Positions 7,860-16,071 of a stretch of DNA of 29,879 nt are shown in pieces. The notes beneath the pieces are model-generated. The model was given only the letters and a program-made list of their open reading frames with translations. It ran no database searches and was not told the origin of the DNA. The first letter of the stretch is position 1. Every line of letters starts with the position of its first letter. Position numbers and translations under genes: made by a program. Where the stretch lies: assembly GCA_946481195.1 (NCBI GenBank), contig CAMLNG010000002.1, positions 1 to 29,879 on the forward strand. The letters are read 5' to 3'. This DNA comes from an uncultured Chromatiaceae bacterium (GTDB lineage Bacteria; Pseudomonadota; Gammaproteobacteria; Enterobacterales; Alteromonadaceae).

Positions 7860-10794
7860 TCATCTGTCTGTGCGCCGGATTTGCCAAAAAGAGCTGGCGC
7901 TATTTTTTGCCTCGCCACTGGCCTGGCTGTTTTTATTTGCCTTTATCAGTATTGAGCTCTTTGTATTTTTTTGGGCTGAGGCGTTTTTTGCCCGCAATAT
8001 CGCCGACGTTCGCCCATTATTTCAGTGGATGCCGCTGTTATTGCTGTTTTTAGCCGCCACATTGACGATGCGGTTATGGAGCGATGAAAGACGCAGCGGT
8101 ACGCTGGAGCATATTCTGACCAGTCCACAACCACTGTGGCATTTTATCGCCGGTAAATTTATAGCTTGTGTCCTGCTGTTGCTGCTGGCGCTGATCTTAA
8201 CTTTACCAATCCCTGTCACCGTCAGCCTGCTGGCTGAACTCGACTGGGGCCCCGTCCTGAGCGGTTATCTGGCGGCTTTGCTCTTAGGCGCGGCTTATCT
8301 GGCGATGGGGCTGTTTGTCTCGAGCCGGACCGACAACGCTATTGTGGCGCTGCTGGGTGCAGTGCTGCTGGGCCTGCTGTTTTACTTGCCGGGTTCCAGT
8401 CTGCTGGCTGGCCTGGTCAGCGCCGACGTCGCGGCGGTATTGGGACAAATCAGCACCAGCAGCCGCTTTGACGCCATCACCCGTGGTGTGATTGATTTGC
8501 GGGATCTGTATTTTTATCTGTCACTGGTGGCAGTATTTCTGGCCTTAAACGCACTGATGCTCGAGCGCGAACGCTGGGCACGTGAGCGCCGTCTAACTCC
8601 GGCGCAGTGGGCGAAAACAGCGCTGACCGGCCTGATTGCGGCCAATTTTATCGGTGCCAACTTCTGGCTGAGCCAGTTGCCGCAACTGCGGCTCGATACC
8701 ACGGCCGGTGCGCAGTATTCGCTGTCAGAAGTCAGTAAACGGCAGCTGGCCGGCCTGAAGGAACCTTTACTGATCCGCGGTTATTTCTCTGCCAATACTC
8801 ACCCTCTACTGGCGCCGCTGGTGCCACAGCTGCAGGATTTATTAAAGGAATATCAGGTGGCTGGCCGTGGCAAAGTAAAATTGGAGCTGGTAGACCCGAC
8901 GACAGACGCCGAGCTGGAACAACAGGCCAATCAGCAGTATCAGATTGAGCCTGTGCCCTTTCAGGTCGCGGACCGGCATCAGTCGGCTATTGTCAGCTCC
9001 TACTTCCATGTGCTGCTGCAATACGGCTCCGAGCATAAAGTGCTGAGTTTCAGGGATTTTATTGATGTGAAAACCCAGGGCGAAGCTGACTTGCAAGTGC
9101 TGCTGCGCAACCCGGAATACGATATCAGCCGGCAAATCAAAAAACTGCAGGCACAATATCAAAGCGGTGGCGATCTGCTGGCACAGTTGCCCGGCACTGT
9201 AACCTTAAATGCCTATGTGTCGCCTGAAGCTGAGCTGCCGGCGCAGTTAAAAACGCTGATGCAGCAGTTACCGCAAAGCCTGCAGCAACTGCGTGGCAGC
9301 CACAGCGCGCAGCTGCCGTTGCAACAGCAATCGATGGCAGATCCGGCTGTGACTGAGCGGATCAGCACCACTTTCGGTGCCCAGCCGATGGTCGTGGACC
9401 TGTTACAGCCACAACCATTCTGGTTCTTCCTGACGCTGCAACTGGGCGAGCGCGAGCTGGCCATTCCGCTGTCAGCCTTGGATCAAACCGCGCTTGAGCA
9501 GTCAATCAAAGCGACCTTACAACGTTTTGTGCCAGGCCTGGAGCAAACCGTCGCGCTGGTCAGCGGCAGCAGCATGCCGGCCGGTTACGGTGCAACGGGC
9601 AGCACTTTTAACCAGCTGCGCGAACTGATTGGCACTGAACTCAATGTGGTCGCCGAAGATTTAACCGACGGCAAAGTTGCGGCCGAGGCTGACGTACTGG
9701 TACTGCTGGCGCCAAAAGATTTGACGGAAAAACAAATATTTGCCGTTGATCAGTTCCTGATGCAAGGCGGTACCGTCATCGCTGCGACCTCGCCGTATGA
9801 CGTTAATCTCAGCCAGCGCAGCCTGGGGCTGACTCAGGTTCAGTCCGGCTTGCAGGATTTCCTCAAAGCGCAGGGCCTCAGCATTGAACAGACGCTGGTG
9901 CTGGACCCGCAGCACAGCACCTTGCCGGTGCCTGTAACCCGTCAGGCCGGTGGCTTCAGCTTCCAGCAAATGGCGATGTTGCCCTACCCGTACTTTGCCG
10001 ATCTGCGGCCAGCGGACTTCGCCGCGACGGCCAGCACTGCTGAACAACAACATCAGCGGGCCATCCTCGGTGATTTGCCGCAGCTGACGGTGCCATGGGC
10101 CTCGCCGATTAGCGTGAAGCCACTGCCTGACAGCAAGGACACACCACCAGCGCAACCGGCGCTGCAGTATCAGACCTTGCTCAGCACGTCGGCCGGCAGC
10201 TGGCGCAGCAACAGCCTGGATGTAATGCCAACGCTTGGCAGTGACGGGCAGGTTAGCTATCCGGGCGACACTGCGAGCACCGGCGCTGCGGCTGTTGCCG
10301 TGCTGGTCAGCGGTGAATTTAAGTCGTATTTCGCCGACAAACCACATCCGCTGCGTGAAACCAAGGCAGATAGCGCGAAAGCGGACGACAAATCCAGCGC
10401 AGAGACACAAGCCAGCGCGGACCCGACACTAAGTGATACCGGTTTGCTGAAAAAATCTGCCCCCGGCGCACGGCTGTTGCTGGTCTCCAGTAACAGCATG
10501 TTCAGTGATCAAACCCTGCAGCTGGCTGGCAGCAGCAATGGCAGCCAGTATCTGAATAACCTGCAGCTACTGCAAAACATGCTGAGTTTTGCCCTGGCAG
10601 ACACTGAGCTGTCTTCAATCCGCAGCCGCGCGCAGTTTAACCGTACCTTACCGGCGCTGTCGCCGGATAGCCGCAGCGTCCTGGAATATGCCAACTATGG
10701 CATTGCCTTACTGCTGTTGATGTTGCTGTTTGGCGCGGAACGTTATCTGCACGCCCGTAAAAAAGCGCGTTATCAACAACTTGTGGCTATGTAA
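7849..10794 (+). CDS. Fused ABC-2 permease and GldG-like auxiliary protein
   Basis: Encodes 981 residues. The N-terminal part (about 1-240) is an ABC-2 permease with membrane spans near 22-44, 60-75, 104-126, 138-157, 163-181 and 218-236, and a motif SSRFDAITRGVIDLRD typical of GldF-like permeases. A further span (about 257-275) anchors the second part, a large periplasmic-looking GldG-like region (about 280-945, ABC_transp_aux type) with a segment VLVLLAPKDLTEKQI and GGTVIAATSPYDV. A charged, low-complexity stretch lies near 844-864, and a final span (about 952-970) ends in a basic tail. GldF and GldG are separate proteins in Bacteroidota, so this reads as a fusion. AGGAGG is six bases before the ATG, which lies inside the ATPase gene. 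Cargo is unknown. Confidence 0.87.
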   Translation: MQPDHLSVRRICQKELALFFASPLAWLFLFAFISIELFVFFWAEAFFARNIADVRPLFQWMPLLLLFLAATLTMRLWSDERRSGTLEHILTSPQPLWHFIAGKFIACVLLLLLALILTLPIPVTVSLLAELDWGPVLSGYLAALLLGAAYLAMGLFVSSRTDNAIVALLGAVLLGLLFYLPGSSLLAGLVSADVAAVLGQISTSSRFDAITRGVIDLRDLYFYLSLVAVFLALNALMLERERWARERRLTPAQWAKTALTGLIAANFIGANFWLSQLPQLRLDTTAGAQYSLSEVSKRQLAGLKEPLLIRGYFSANTHPLLAPLVPQLQDLLKEYQVAGRGKVKLELVDPTTDAELEQQANQQYQIEPVPFQVADRHQSAIVSSYFHVLLQYGSEHKVLSFRDFIDVKTQGEADLQVLLRNPEYDISRQIKKLQAQYQSGGDLLAQLPGTVTLNAYVSPEAELPAQLKTLMQQLPQSLQQLRGSHSAQLPLQQQSMADPAVTERISTTFGAQPMVVDLLQPQPFWFFLTLQLGERELAIPLSALDQTALEQSIKATLQRFVPGLEQTVALVSGSSMPAGYGATGSTFNQLRELIGTELNVVAEDLTDGKVAAEADVLVLLAPKDLTEKQIFAVDQFLMQGGTVIAATSPYDVNLSQRSLGLTQVQSGLQDFLKAQGLSIEQTLVLDPQHSTLPVPVTRQAGGFSFQQMAMLPYPYFADLRPADFAATASTAEQQHQRAILGDLPQLTVPWASPISVKPLPDSKDTPPAQPALQYQTLLSTSAGSWRSNSLDVMPTLGSDGQVSYPGDTASTGAAAVAVLVSGEFKSYFADKPHPLRETKADSAKADDKSSAETQASADPTLSDTGLLKKSAPGARLLLVSSNSMFSDQTLQLAGSSNGSQYLNNLQLLQNMLSFALADTELSSIRSRAQFNRTLPALSPDSRSVLEYANYGIALLLLMLLFGAERYLHARKKARYQQLVAM

Positions 10795-10806
10795 CGGAGG
10801 TATCTG

Positions 10807-11982
10807 ATGCAAGTTTCTCATTTAGCCCTACTGCTGGCCGCCCAGCTTGGACTCGCTGCGCTGTTGTGGTACGGCAATCATCAGCCGACACAGGCTCAGC
10901 CGTTATTGGCTAGCGTTGATTTGACCGAATTAACGCTGGTCAAAGGACCTGGCAAGGCTGCAAGTGCAGAGGCAAATGCGACTGCCGCCGCCGAGACAAG
11001 TTTCAGCTTACGTCAACAGAACGGCCAGTGGCAGTTTAACGCTGGTAGCGCTGAACAGCCGCTCTGGTTAGCGGCTAACCCTGCCAAAGTGCAGCAACTG
11101 CTGACCGATTTGCAAAAAGCCCGGCTGAACTGGCCGCTGGCCGATTCTGCCGACAGTCAGCGCCGGTTTGCCGTCGCGCCGGACCAGTACCACTGGCAGC
11201 TGCAGCTCAAAGCCGCCAGCACTGATACAGTGCAAACTCTCTGGCTTGGCGACAGTGCTGGTTTCCGTCAGCAATATTTACGCCGCGACGGGGACAATGC
11301 GGTTTATCAGATTGCGCTGAACAGCTATGAACTCAGCGTGGAGCCTGAGCAGTGGCTGGACAAAAATCAGCTGGCATTCAAAGATATTCAGGCGGTACGC
11401 GGGCCAGACTTCAGCTTGCTAAAAGCCCAGCCAGCAGCGACAGGCACGACCGCAAAAACGGATAAGCCTGTCTGGCAATTGGCAGGACTGCCCCCTGCTG
11501 CTGACACGGCAGCACCGGCGCTGGATCAAAATCAGGCCAACCAGCTGCTGAATAGCCTGCAAACGCTGACCGTGCAGCAATATGCCGCGAAGCCAACAGC
11601 AGAAGCCACAGCCGCGCTGGAGAAAGCGCCCCGCCTGACGATAACCGCAGCCAACCGCGACGGGAAAACCAGCGATCTGAGCCTGCAGCTGGCCGAAGCC
11701 GGCGGGCAATATTGGCTGCGCCGCTCAGATGTGGATGCCGTGTTCAGTATCGGGCAAAGCCAGTATCAAAGTTTGGTCAGCACCAATCTGGCGAAGCTAA
11801 GCAAACCGGCAGAGCAACAAGTGGCGGGCCCAACACAAAACCCGGGCACACAAGCGCTGGACAAGCTGAGCCAACAACTGCAGCCTGGTAAAACGGCAGC
11901 TCAGGGGGCGTCCACAGCACAGCCGGAGCAGAATGCAACAACCCCGGACAAAGCTGGCGCAGCAGGCAGCGCCAAGCCCTGA
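10807..11982 (+). CDS. DUF4340 domain-containing protein of the Gld-like operon
   Basis: Encodes 391 residues, with GGAGG six bases before the ATG and only 12 bases after the permease gene. An N-terminal hydrophobic span (about 5-22) suggests a membrane anchor or uncleaved signal with the rest in the periplasm. The body has DUF4340-like repeats, seen as FSLRQQNGQWQF, LWLGDSAGFRQQYLRRDGDNAVYQI and QYWLRRSDVDAVFSI; the last 60 residues are Ala/Gln/Pro-rich and probably disordered. DUF4340 genes commonly follow gldA/gldFG-type genes, which supports a functional link, but the molecular role is unknown. It is the last gene before a strong terminator. Confidence 0.8.
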   Translation: MQVSHLALLLAAQLGLAALLWYGNHQPTQAQPLLASVDLTELTLVKGPGKAASAEANATAAAETSFSLRQQNGQWQFNAGSAEQPLWLAANPAKVQQLLTDLQKARLNWPLADSADSQRRFAVAPDQYHWQLQLKAASTDTVQTLWLGDSAGFRQQYLRRDGDNAVYQIALNSYELSVEPEQWLDKNQLAFKDIQAVRGPDFSLLKAQPAATGTTAKTDKPVWQLAGLPPAADTAAPALDQNQANQLLNSLQTLTVQQYAAKPTAEATAALEKAPRLTITAANRDGKTSDLSLQLAEAGGQYWLRRSDVDAVFSIGQSQYQSLVSTNLAKLSKPAEQQVAGPTQNPGTQALDKLSQQLQPGKTAAQGASTAQPEQNATTPDKAGAAGSAKP

Positions 11983-12010
11983 TCCGGCATGACTCAATTG
12001 GTCGAAACAA

Positions 12011-12039
12011 CAGCCGGCGTTCAGCCGGCTGCTTTTTTT
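12011..12039 (+). terminator. Rho-independent terminator of the Gld-like operon
   Basis: CAGCCGGC (12011-12018) pairs with GCCGGCTG (12024-12031) around GTTCA, followed by C and seven T residues (12033-12039). The end of the T-run overlaps the stop codon of the converging minus-strand gene. Confidence 0.88.
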
Positions 12040-13120
12040 AGAGCTTGTTACTCTGCAGCACCTGCGCCACCACTTGTTTCGCCAATGCCCGCGCTGTCGT
12101 CCATTTGCCGCCGTTGACGGTCAGAACCGCCTGCTGCCAGTGCATCGCATATTCGCGGCTGGCTTTACTGGCATCATCAGCGCCGCCTAACAAAGGCCGC
12201 ACCCCGGCAAATTCACGCTGAATATCAGTATCAAAACGCTTGGTGACAAAATAATGGTTATACAGCTTTAACAAATACTGACGTTCCGCATCACTGCAGC
12301 TGATGGGTTCAGTCAGCTGCTGCCGCACTTCGGTCGTGCCGAGCAGCGTCTGCCCTTTAAATGGCAACACAAAGACAATGCGGGCTTCGCCGGGCACTTC
12401 CAGCATATGGCCATAGCGGCACAGCGGCGGTAACAGCAGATGGCTGCCACGGACTAAGTCCAGCGGTTGCTGCACGGCCAGACCAGAGGTCTCAAGCAAT
12501 TGATTCGCCCAGGGACCTGCCACATTGATAATGCGGTCAAACCGGCGCCATTCGCCGCTGGCCAGTTGCAACTGACCATCCGTCTGCAACGCCTGCACCG
12601 GCTGATGGTCGTGCAACAACACGCCATGCTGGCGTGCCTGCTCTGCGACCCAAAGGCCAAGCTGCTGGTCGTCCATCTGGCCATCAAAAAACAAAAAAGC
12701 GCCGAGTAAACCGTCCGGCTGCAAATCCGGGCTGCAACGCAAAGTCTGCTGTGTATTCAACCAGCGATGGCGGCCAATGCCTTTACGCCCTGACAGCAAA
12801 TCATACAGCCACAGGCCGATTTTCAGCTGCCAGCGTGACCGGCGGCCACTGCGGTAAATCGGATAAAGAATGGGCAGGCGCCGGGTTAAATGCGGTGCTT
12901 TTTTAATCCACCAGCGCCGTTCCTGCAGTGCTTCGTGCACCAGCCGGAACTCACCCTGTTCCAGATAGCGCAGGCCACCATGTAACAACTTGCTGGATGC
13001 TGCACTGGTCGCCTGCATCAGACCATCACGCTCAAACAATTCGACCTGATGCCCCGCCAGTGCCAGCTGCCAGGCCGAAGTCACGCCATTAATACCGCCC
13101 CCGATCACCGCAATATGCAC
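12038..13120 (-). CDS. FAD-dependent oxidoreductase, short glycerol-3-phosphate dehydrogenase-like
   Basis: Encodes 360 residues. The N-terminal dinucleotide-binding fold shows VIGGGINGV (about 5-13), with E30 in FERDG at the usual ribose-binding position. SSKLLHGGLRYLEQGEFRLVHEAL (43-66, quoted by motif) closely follows GlpD, as does TVNGGKWTTARALA near the C-terminus. The likely reaction is oxidation of glycerol 3-phosphate to dihydroxyacetone phosphate with electrons passed to quinone. E. coli GlpD has 501 residues; this protein lacks the C-terminal helical domain of about 120 residues, so the substrate is less certain. The start is GTG with AAAGGA eight bases upstream. No glpF, glpK or glpR neighbour is present. 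Another small FAD amine or hydroxyacid oxidase role is possible. Confidence 0.82.
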   Translation of the reverse strand: MHIAVIGGGINGVTSAWQLALAGHQVELFERDGLMQATSAASSKLLHGGLRYLEQGEFRLVHEALQERRWWIKKAPHLTRRLPILYPIYRSGRRSRWQLKIGLWLYDLLSGRKGIGRHRWLNTQQTLRCSPDLQPDGLLGAFLFFDGQMDDQQLGLWVAEQARQHGVLLHDHQPVQALQTDGQLQLASGEWRRFDRIINVAGPWANQLLETSGLAVQQPLDLVRGSHLLLPPLCRYGHMLEVPGEARIVFVLPFKGQTLLGTTEVRQQLTEPISCSDAERQYLLKLYNHYFVTKRFDTDIQREFAGVRPLLGGADDASKASREYAMHWQQAVLTVNGGKWTTARALAKQVVAQVLQSNKL

Positions 13121-13195
13121 AAAAATTTTCCTTTAGTTATTAATTGTTTAAGAAAAGCAAATGAAGTGCGTCTTGTCTAATTTTCCGGACAGATC

Positions 13196-13214
13196 GCCAG
13201 CGCGCCGCGCTGGC
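13196..13214. other. GC-rich palindrome in the divergent intergenic region
   Basis: GCCAGCGCG (13196-13204) and CGCGCTGGC (13206-13214) are exact complements around one base. It sits between the divergent GlpD-like and unknown genes. It could be an operator or a tight hairpin in the plus-strand leader; no T-run follows. Confidence 0.4.
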
Positions 13215-13289
13215 ATGGGCTGAAAAAACAGCTACAGTTGTGTCATCATGGAACTTTATTGTACCTGAAAAGGCAAAGGAACCTGGCGC

Positions 13290-14747
13290 ATGAATCAGGC
13301 GTTATACGGGGCAAACGCGGCCACAAAAATCATCAAAGAATTGCTGAGTAAAATTTACGACAACAGCAGTCAGCGCCAGTCAATATATGAGCAGGCCGCC
13401 TGGTATTTTCAGGGCCATGAACAACGCGAAATAGACCAGCTGCAACAACATAAAACCGAGTTGCAGCGCCGCCTCGACGATGCCAGTAAAGGCGCCCGGC
13501 ATAAACTGGAACTCAAACTGACCGAGGTCAGTCAGCAACTGAAAGAAAGCCTGAAACAACAACAAGATAACCGGATAGATCGCATTCGCCAGCTCAAAGG
13601 TGTGGCCCGGCATATTGTTGAGCTGATCCAGGGCGACAGCGAGGAAGAATCCCGCCAGCTCGCCGCCCGCGCTCTGGGTACCATTCAGCTGCTGTCCCCG
13701 ACTTATGGCAAACATATCGCCATGACCAACCAGCGCCATAAGCATTTGTATAAAGCCATCCTGGCACTTTTACTGTTAAAACAATTGCTGGTCGACAAAC
13801 AGATTAAAAACCGCTTTGTGCTGGCTAAAGTCGCTGATTCGCTGAATACCGCGGCAGATACCGCGTCTGCTTTCCTCGAAGAAGTGCAGATCCCGCTGGT
13901 GATGGCTTGCCTGATTCAGGACATCGGCCTGCAACACCCACAGGTACAACAGCTGTTGTATGGGCCGGACGGCGATCAGGACCCATACCGGCTATTGCCG
14001 CCTGAGCAGCGTCAGCAATTACTGCAAATCAGCTTTGAACAAAGCCAGCTGTACCTGCAGGAGGGGCTGGGCTTGGACCAATATATTGGCAACTCCAGGG
14101 CTGAGCGTGAATTGTTTATGATGGTGGAAGAGGACAAACAGGCCTTTGCCTTACATTTATTGCGTTCGGCGATCACCCCGGAAGACGGCATTGGTAACTT
14201 ATTGAAAATCCCGCAGGTTTACACCTCAGTGGTGTTACCGTCAAAGCAAAATTACAGCTACGACAGCCTGCCCAAAGTCGGGCCGCTGCTCAAAGCCGGG
14301 GTGGAAAAAGGCTGGTATCCGGCGGCAGTGGTACAAAGCCTGCTCACTGTTACCGGTTATTTTCCGCAAGGTTTCGGCATTACTTATATCCCGAAAGACT
14401 CTGATAAACGGGATCTGGACCGTTACGAATATGCCATCGTCAACGGCCTGTATCCGCTTGAACCGGAACAGCCGGTGTGCCGGCAAGTCACCCGCAATCT
14501 GACCTTTAACACTTTTGGCGTGAATGTGGTGGTCAGTGCCGAAAACAATCTGTATTTCCCGGTGGCGCAGCAAAAACTGGAACGCATCAGTGAAGAGCGG
14601 CTGCGTGAAATCTTAAGCAAGCTGGTGTCGAATTTTGAGGAAAGGGTTAACACCGATCTTATCCCGAAGTGCTGGAATCCGGATGAATTTTTCAGTTATC
14701 TGAAACATCAGAATTTGTGGAACCGCAACGACACCATCCGCAATTAA
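13290..14747 (+). CDS. Conserved-looking protein of unknown function with N-terminal coiled coil
   Basis: Encodes 485 residues with AAAGGA nine bases before the ATG. I do not recognise the family. There is no signal peptide and no clear membrane span (a hydrophobic run ILALLLLKQLLV at about 157-168 is probably a buried helix), so it should be cytoplasmic. A strongly charged Gln/Lys/Glu-rich coiled coil covers about 44-103. The middle is helical and contains VMACLIQDIG (204-213), which resembles the core of HD-type phosphohydrolase domains but has Gln-Asp where His-Asp is expected. The C-terminal third is mixed, with GFGITYIPKDSDKRDLDRYEY. It stands alone, diverging from the GlpD-like gene and ending at a hairpin facing proA. 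A signalling protein derived from an HD fold is one guess, with low certainty. Confidence 0.75.
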   Translation: MNQALYGANAATKIIKELLSKIYDNSSQRQSIYEQAAWYFQGHEQREIDQLQQHKTELQRRLDDASKGARHKLELKLTEVSQQLKESLKQQQDNRIDRIRQLKGVARHIVELIQGDSEEESRQLAARALGTIQLLSPTYGKHIAMTNQRHKHLYKAILALLLLKQLLVDKQIKNRFVLAKVADSLNTAADTASAFLEEVQIPLVMACLIQDIGLQHPQVQQLLYGPDGDQDPYRLLPPEQRQQLLQISFEQSQLYLQEGLGLDQYIGNSRAERELFMMVEEDKQAFALHLLRSAITPEDGIGNLLKIPQVYTSVVLPSKQNYSYDSLPKVGPLLKAGVEKGWYPAAVVQSLLTVTGYFPQGFGITYIPKDSDKRDLDRYEYAIVNGLYPLEPEQPVCRQVTRNLTFNTFGVNVVVSAENNLYFPVAQQKLERISEERLREILSKLVSNFEERVNTDLIPKCWNPDEFFSYLKHQNLWNRNDTIRN

Positions 14748-14764
14748 TCCAACTGATGGTAGCA

Positions 14765-14789
14765 CCCGCTGCTGCACCGGAGCAGCGGG
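14765..14789. terminator. Hairpin between converging genes, possible bidirectional terminator
   Basis: CCCGCTGCT (14765-14773) pairs with AGCAGCGGG (14781-14789) around a seven-base loop. It lies between the stops of the unknown gene and proA. Neither strand has a clear T-run, so termination is plausible but not shown. Confidence 0.45.
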
Positions 14790-14798
14790 CCATCACTG

Positions 14799-16070
14799 TT
14801 ATTGCCGGACCTGGCCGTCGCCAATGACGATATACTTTTCCGTCGTCAGAGACTCCAGCCCCATCGGACCGTAGGCGTGTAACTTACTGGTAGATATACC
14901 AATTTCAGCGCCGAGCCCCAATTCACCACCATCGGAAAAGCGCGACGACGCATTCACCATCACCACAGCGGAATTGATTTGTTTTAAAAAGCGCTGTGCC
15001 CGACTGATGTCCTGGGTACAAATCACTTCGGTGTGGCCCGAGCTGTGCTGCTCGATATGCGCCACTGCGTCGGCAAAGCTATTCACTACCCGCACTGACA
15101 AGGCCAGCGCCAGATACTCCGTATCAAATTGCGCCGGGCCGGCCGGTTGCGCATTACTGAAATAATTCAGGCTGTGCGGACAAGCAAATACCTGCACACC
15201 TTGCTCGGCCAAAGCAGCGCCCGCCAGTGGCAAAAAGGCTGGGGCTATATCCTGATGCACTAACAAGGTTTCCAGCGCATTACAAACGCCAGGCCTTTGC
15301 GTTTTGCCATTGAGCAGCAGCGCTAAGGCTTTGTTGGGGTCGGCGGCTTTATCGACAAATAGATGGCAGATGCCTTTGTAATGCTGGATCACCGGAATAC
15401 GGCTGTTGTCGCTGACAAAATGAATCAGACCTTCGCCACCGCGCGGGATCACTAAATCGACATGGTCTTTTTGTTGCAGTAATTCAAGTAAGATGGCCCG
15501 GTCCGGGTCTGGTAATACCGCAATAGCCGCCGGGTTCACCTGATGTTTTTCCAGCACTTGCTGCAGCACAGCCGCAATAGCCAGGCTCGACTGCAAGGCT
15601 TCACGACCACCGCGCAAAATCACCGCATTGCCGGATTTCAGACACAATGCACCTGCATCCGCCGTGACATTTGGCCGCGCTTCATAAATCATCGCGATGA
15701 CACCAAGCGGGATGCGCATCCGGCCCACCTGAATACCGTTGGGCCGGGGCGCCAGCTGACGGATTTGGCCGACCGGATCCGGCAATGCGGCGATATGCCG
15801 CACGGCACCAGCCAGGTTTTCCAGCCGCTCTGCGCTCAGCAGTAGTCGGTCCTCCATCGCAGGCGCCAGATTTTTTTCCCGCGCTGCGGCCATATCCAGC
15901 GCATTGGCGGCCAGAATGGCCGGCGTCGCGGCAATCAACGCGTCCGCCATATCGGTCAGAATATGGTTTTTTTGCGCTTCAGAGAGCTGCGCCAGTTGCC
16001 GGCTTGCGACCCGCGCCGCCTGACATAAGGCGACGACATCAAATGTGTTGTTTTTGGCTTCGGTTTGCAT
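14799..16070 (-). CDS. proA: Gamma-glutamyl phosphate reductase
   Basis: Encodes 423 residues, about the usual ProA length (417 in E. coli). It reduces gamma-glutamyl phosphate with NADPH to glutamate semialdehyde, the second step of proline synthesis, in the cytoplasm. The aldehyde-dehydrogenase fold is seen in PLGVIAMIYEARPNVT (121-136), KSGNAVILRGG (145-155) and the catalytic cysteine C263 in TQRPGVCNALET. FSDGGELGLGAEIGISTSKLHA near the end is a typical ProA signature. GGAG is six bases before the ATG. Only one base separates the proB stop from this start (TGAGATG), so translation is coupled and the two enzymes, which hand over an unstable phosphate intermediate, should be made together. 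Confidence 0.96.
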   Translation of the reverse strand: MQTEAKNNTFDVVALCQAARVASRQLAQLSEAQKNHILTDMADALIAATPAILAANALDMAAAREKNLAPAMEDRLLLSAERLENLAGAVRHIAALPDPVGQIRQLAPRPNGIQVGRMRIPLGVIAMIYEARPNVTADAGALCLKSGNAVILRGGREALQSSLAIAAVLQQVLEKHQVNPAAIAVLPDPDRAILLELLQQKDHVDLVIPRGGEGLIHFVSDNSRIPVIQHYKGICHLFVDKAADPNKALALLLNGKTQRPGVCNALETLLVHQDIAPAFLPLAGAALAEQGVQVFACPHSLNYFSNAQPAGPAQFDTEYLALALSVRVVNSFADAVAHIEQHSSGHTEVICTQDISRAQRFLKQINSAVVMVNASSRFSDGGELGLGAEIGISTSKLHAYGPMGLESLTTEKYIVIGDGQVRQ

Positions 16071-16071
16071 C

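Noticed and set aside
9661..10410. Minus-strand open frame of 249 codons opposite the GldFG fusion
   Set aside because: Antisense shadow of a well-supported gene; no family recognised.
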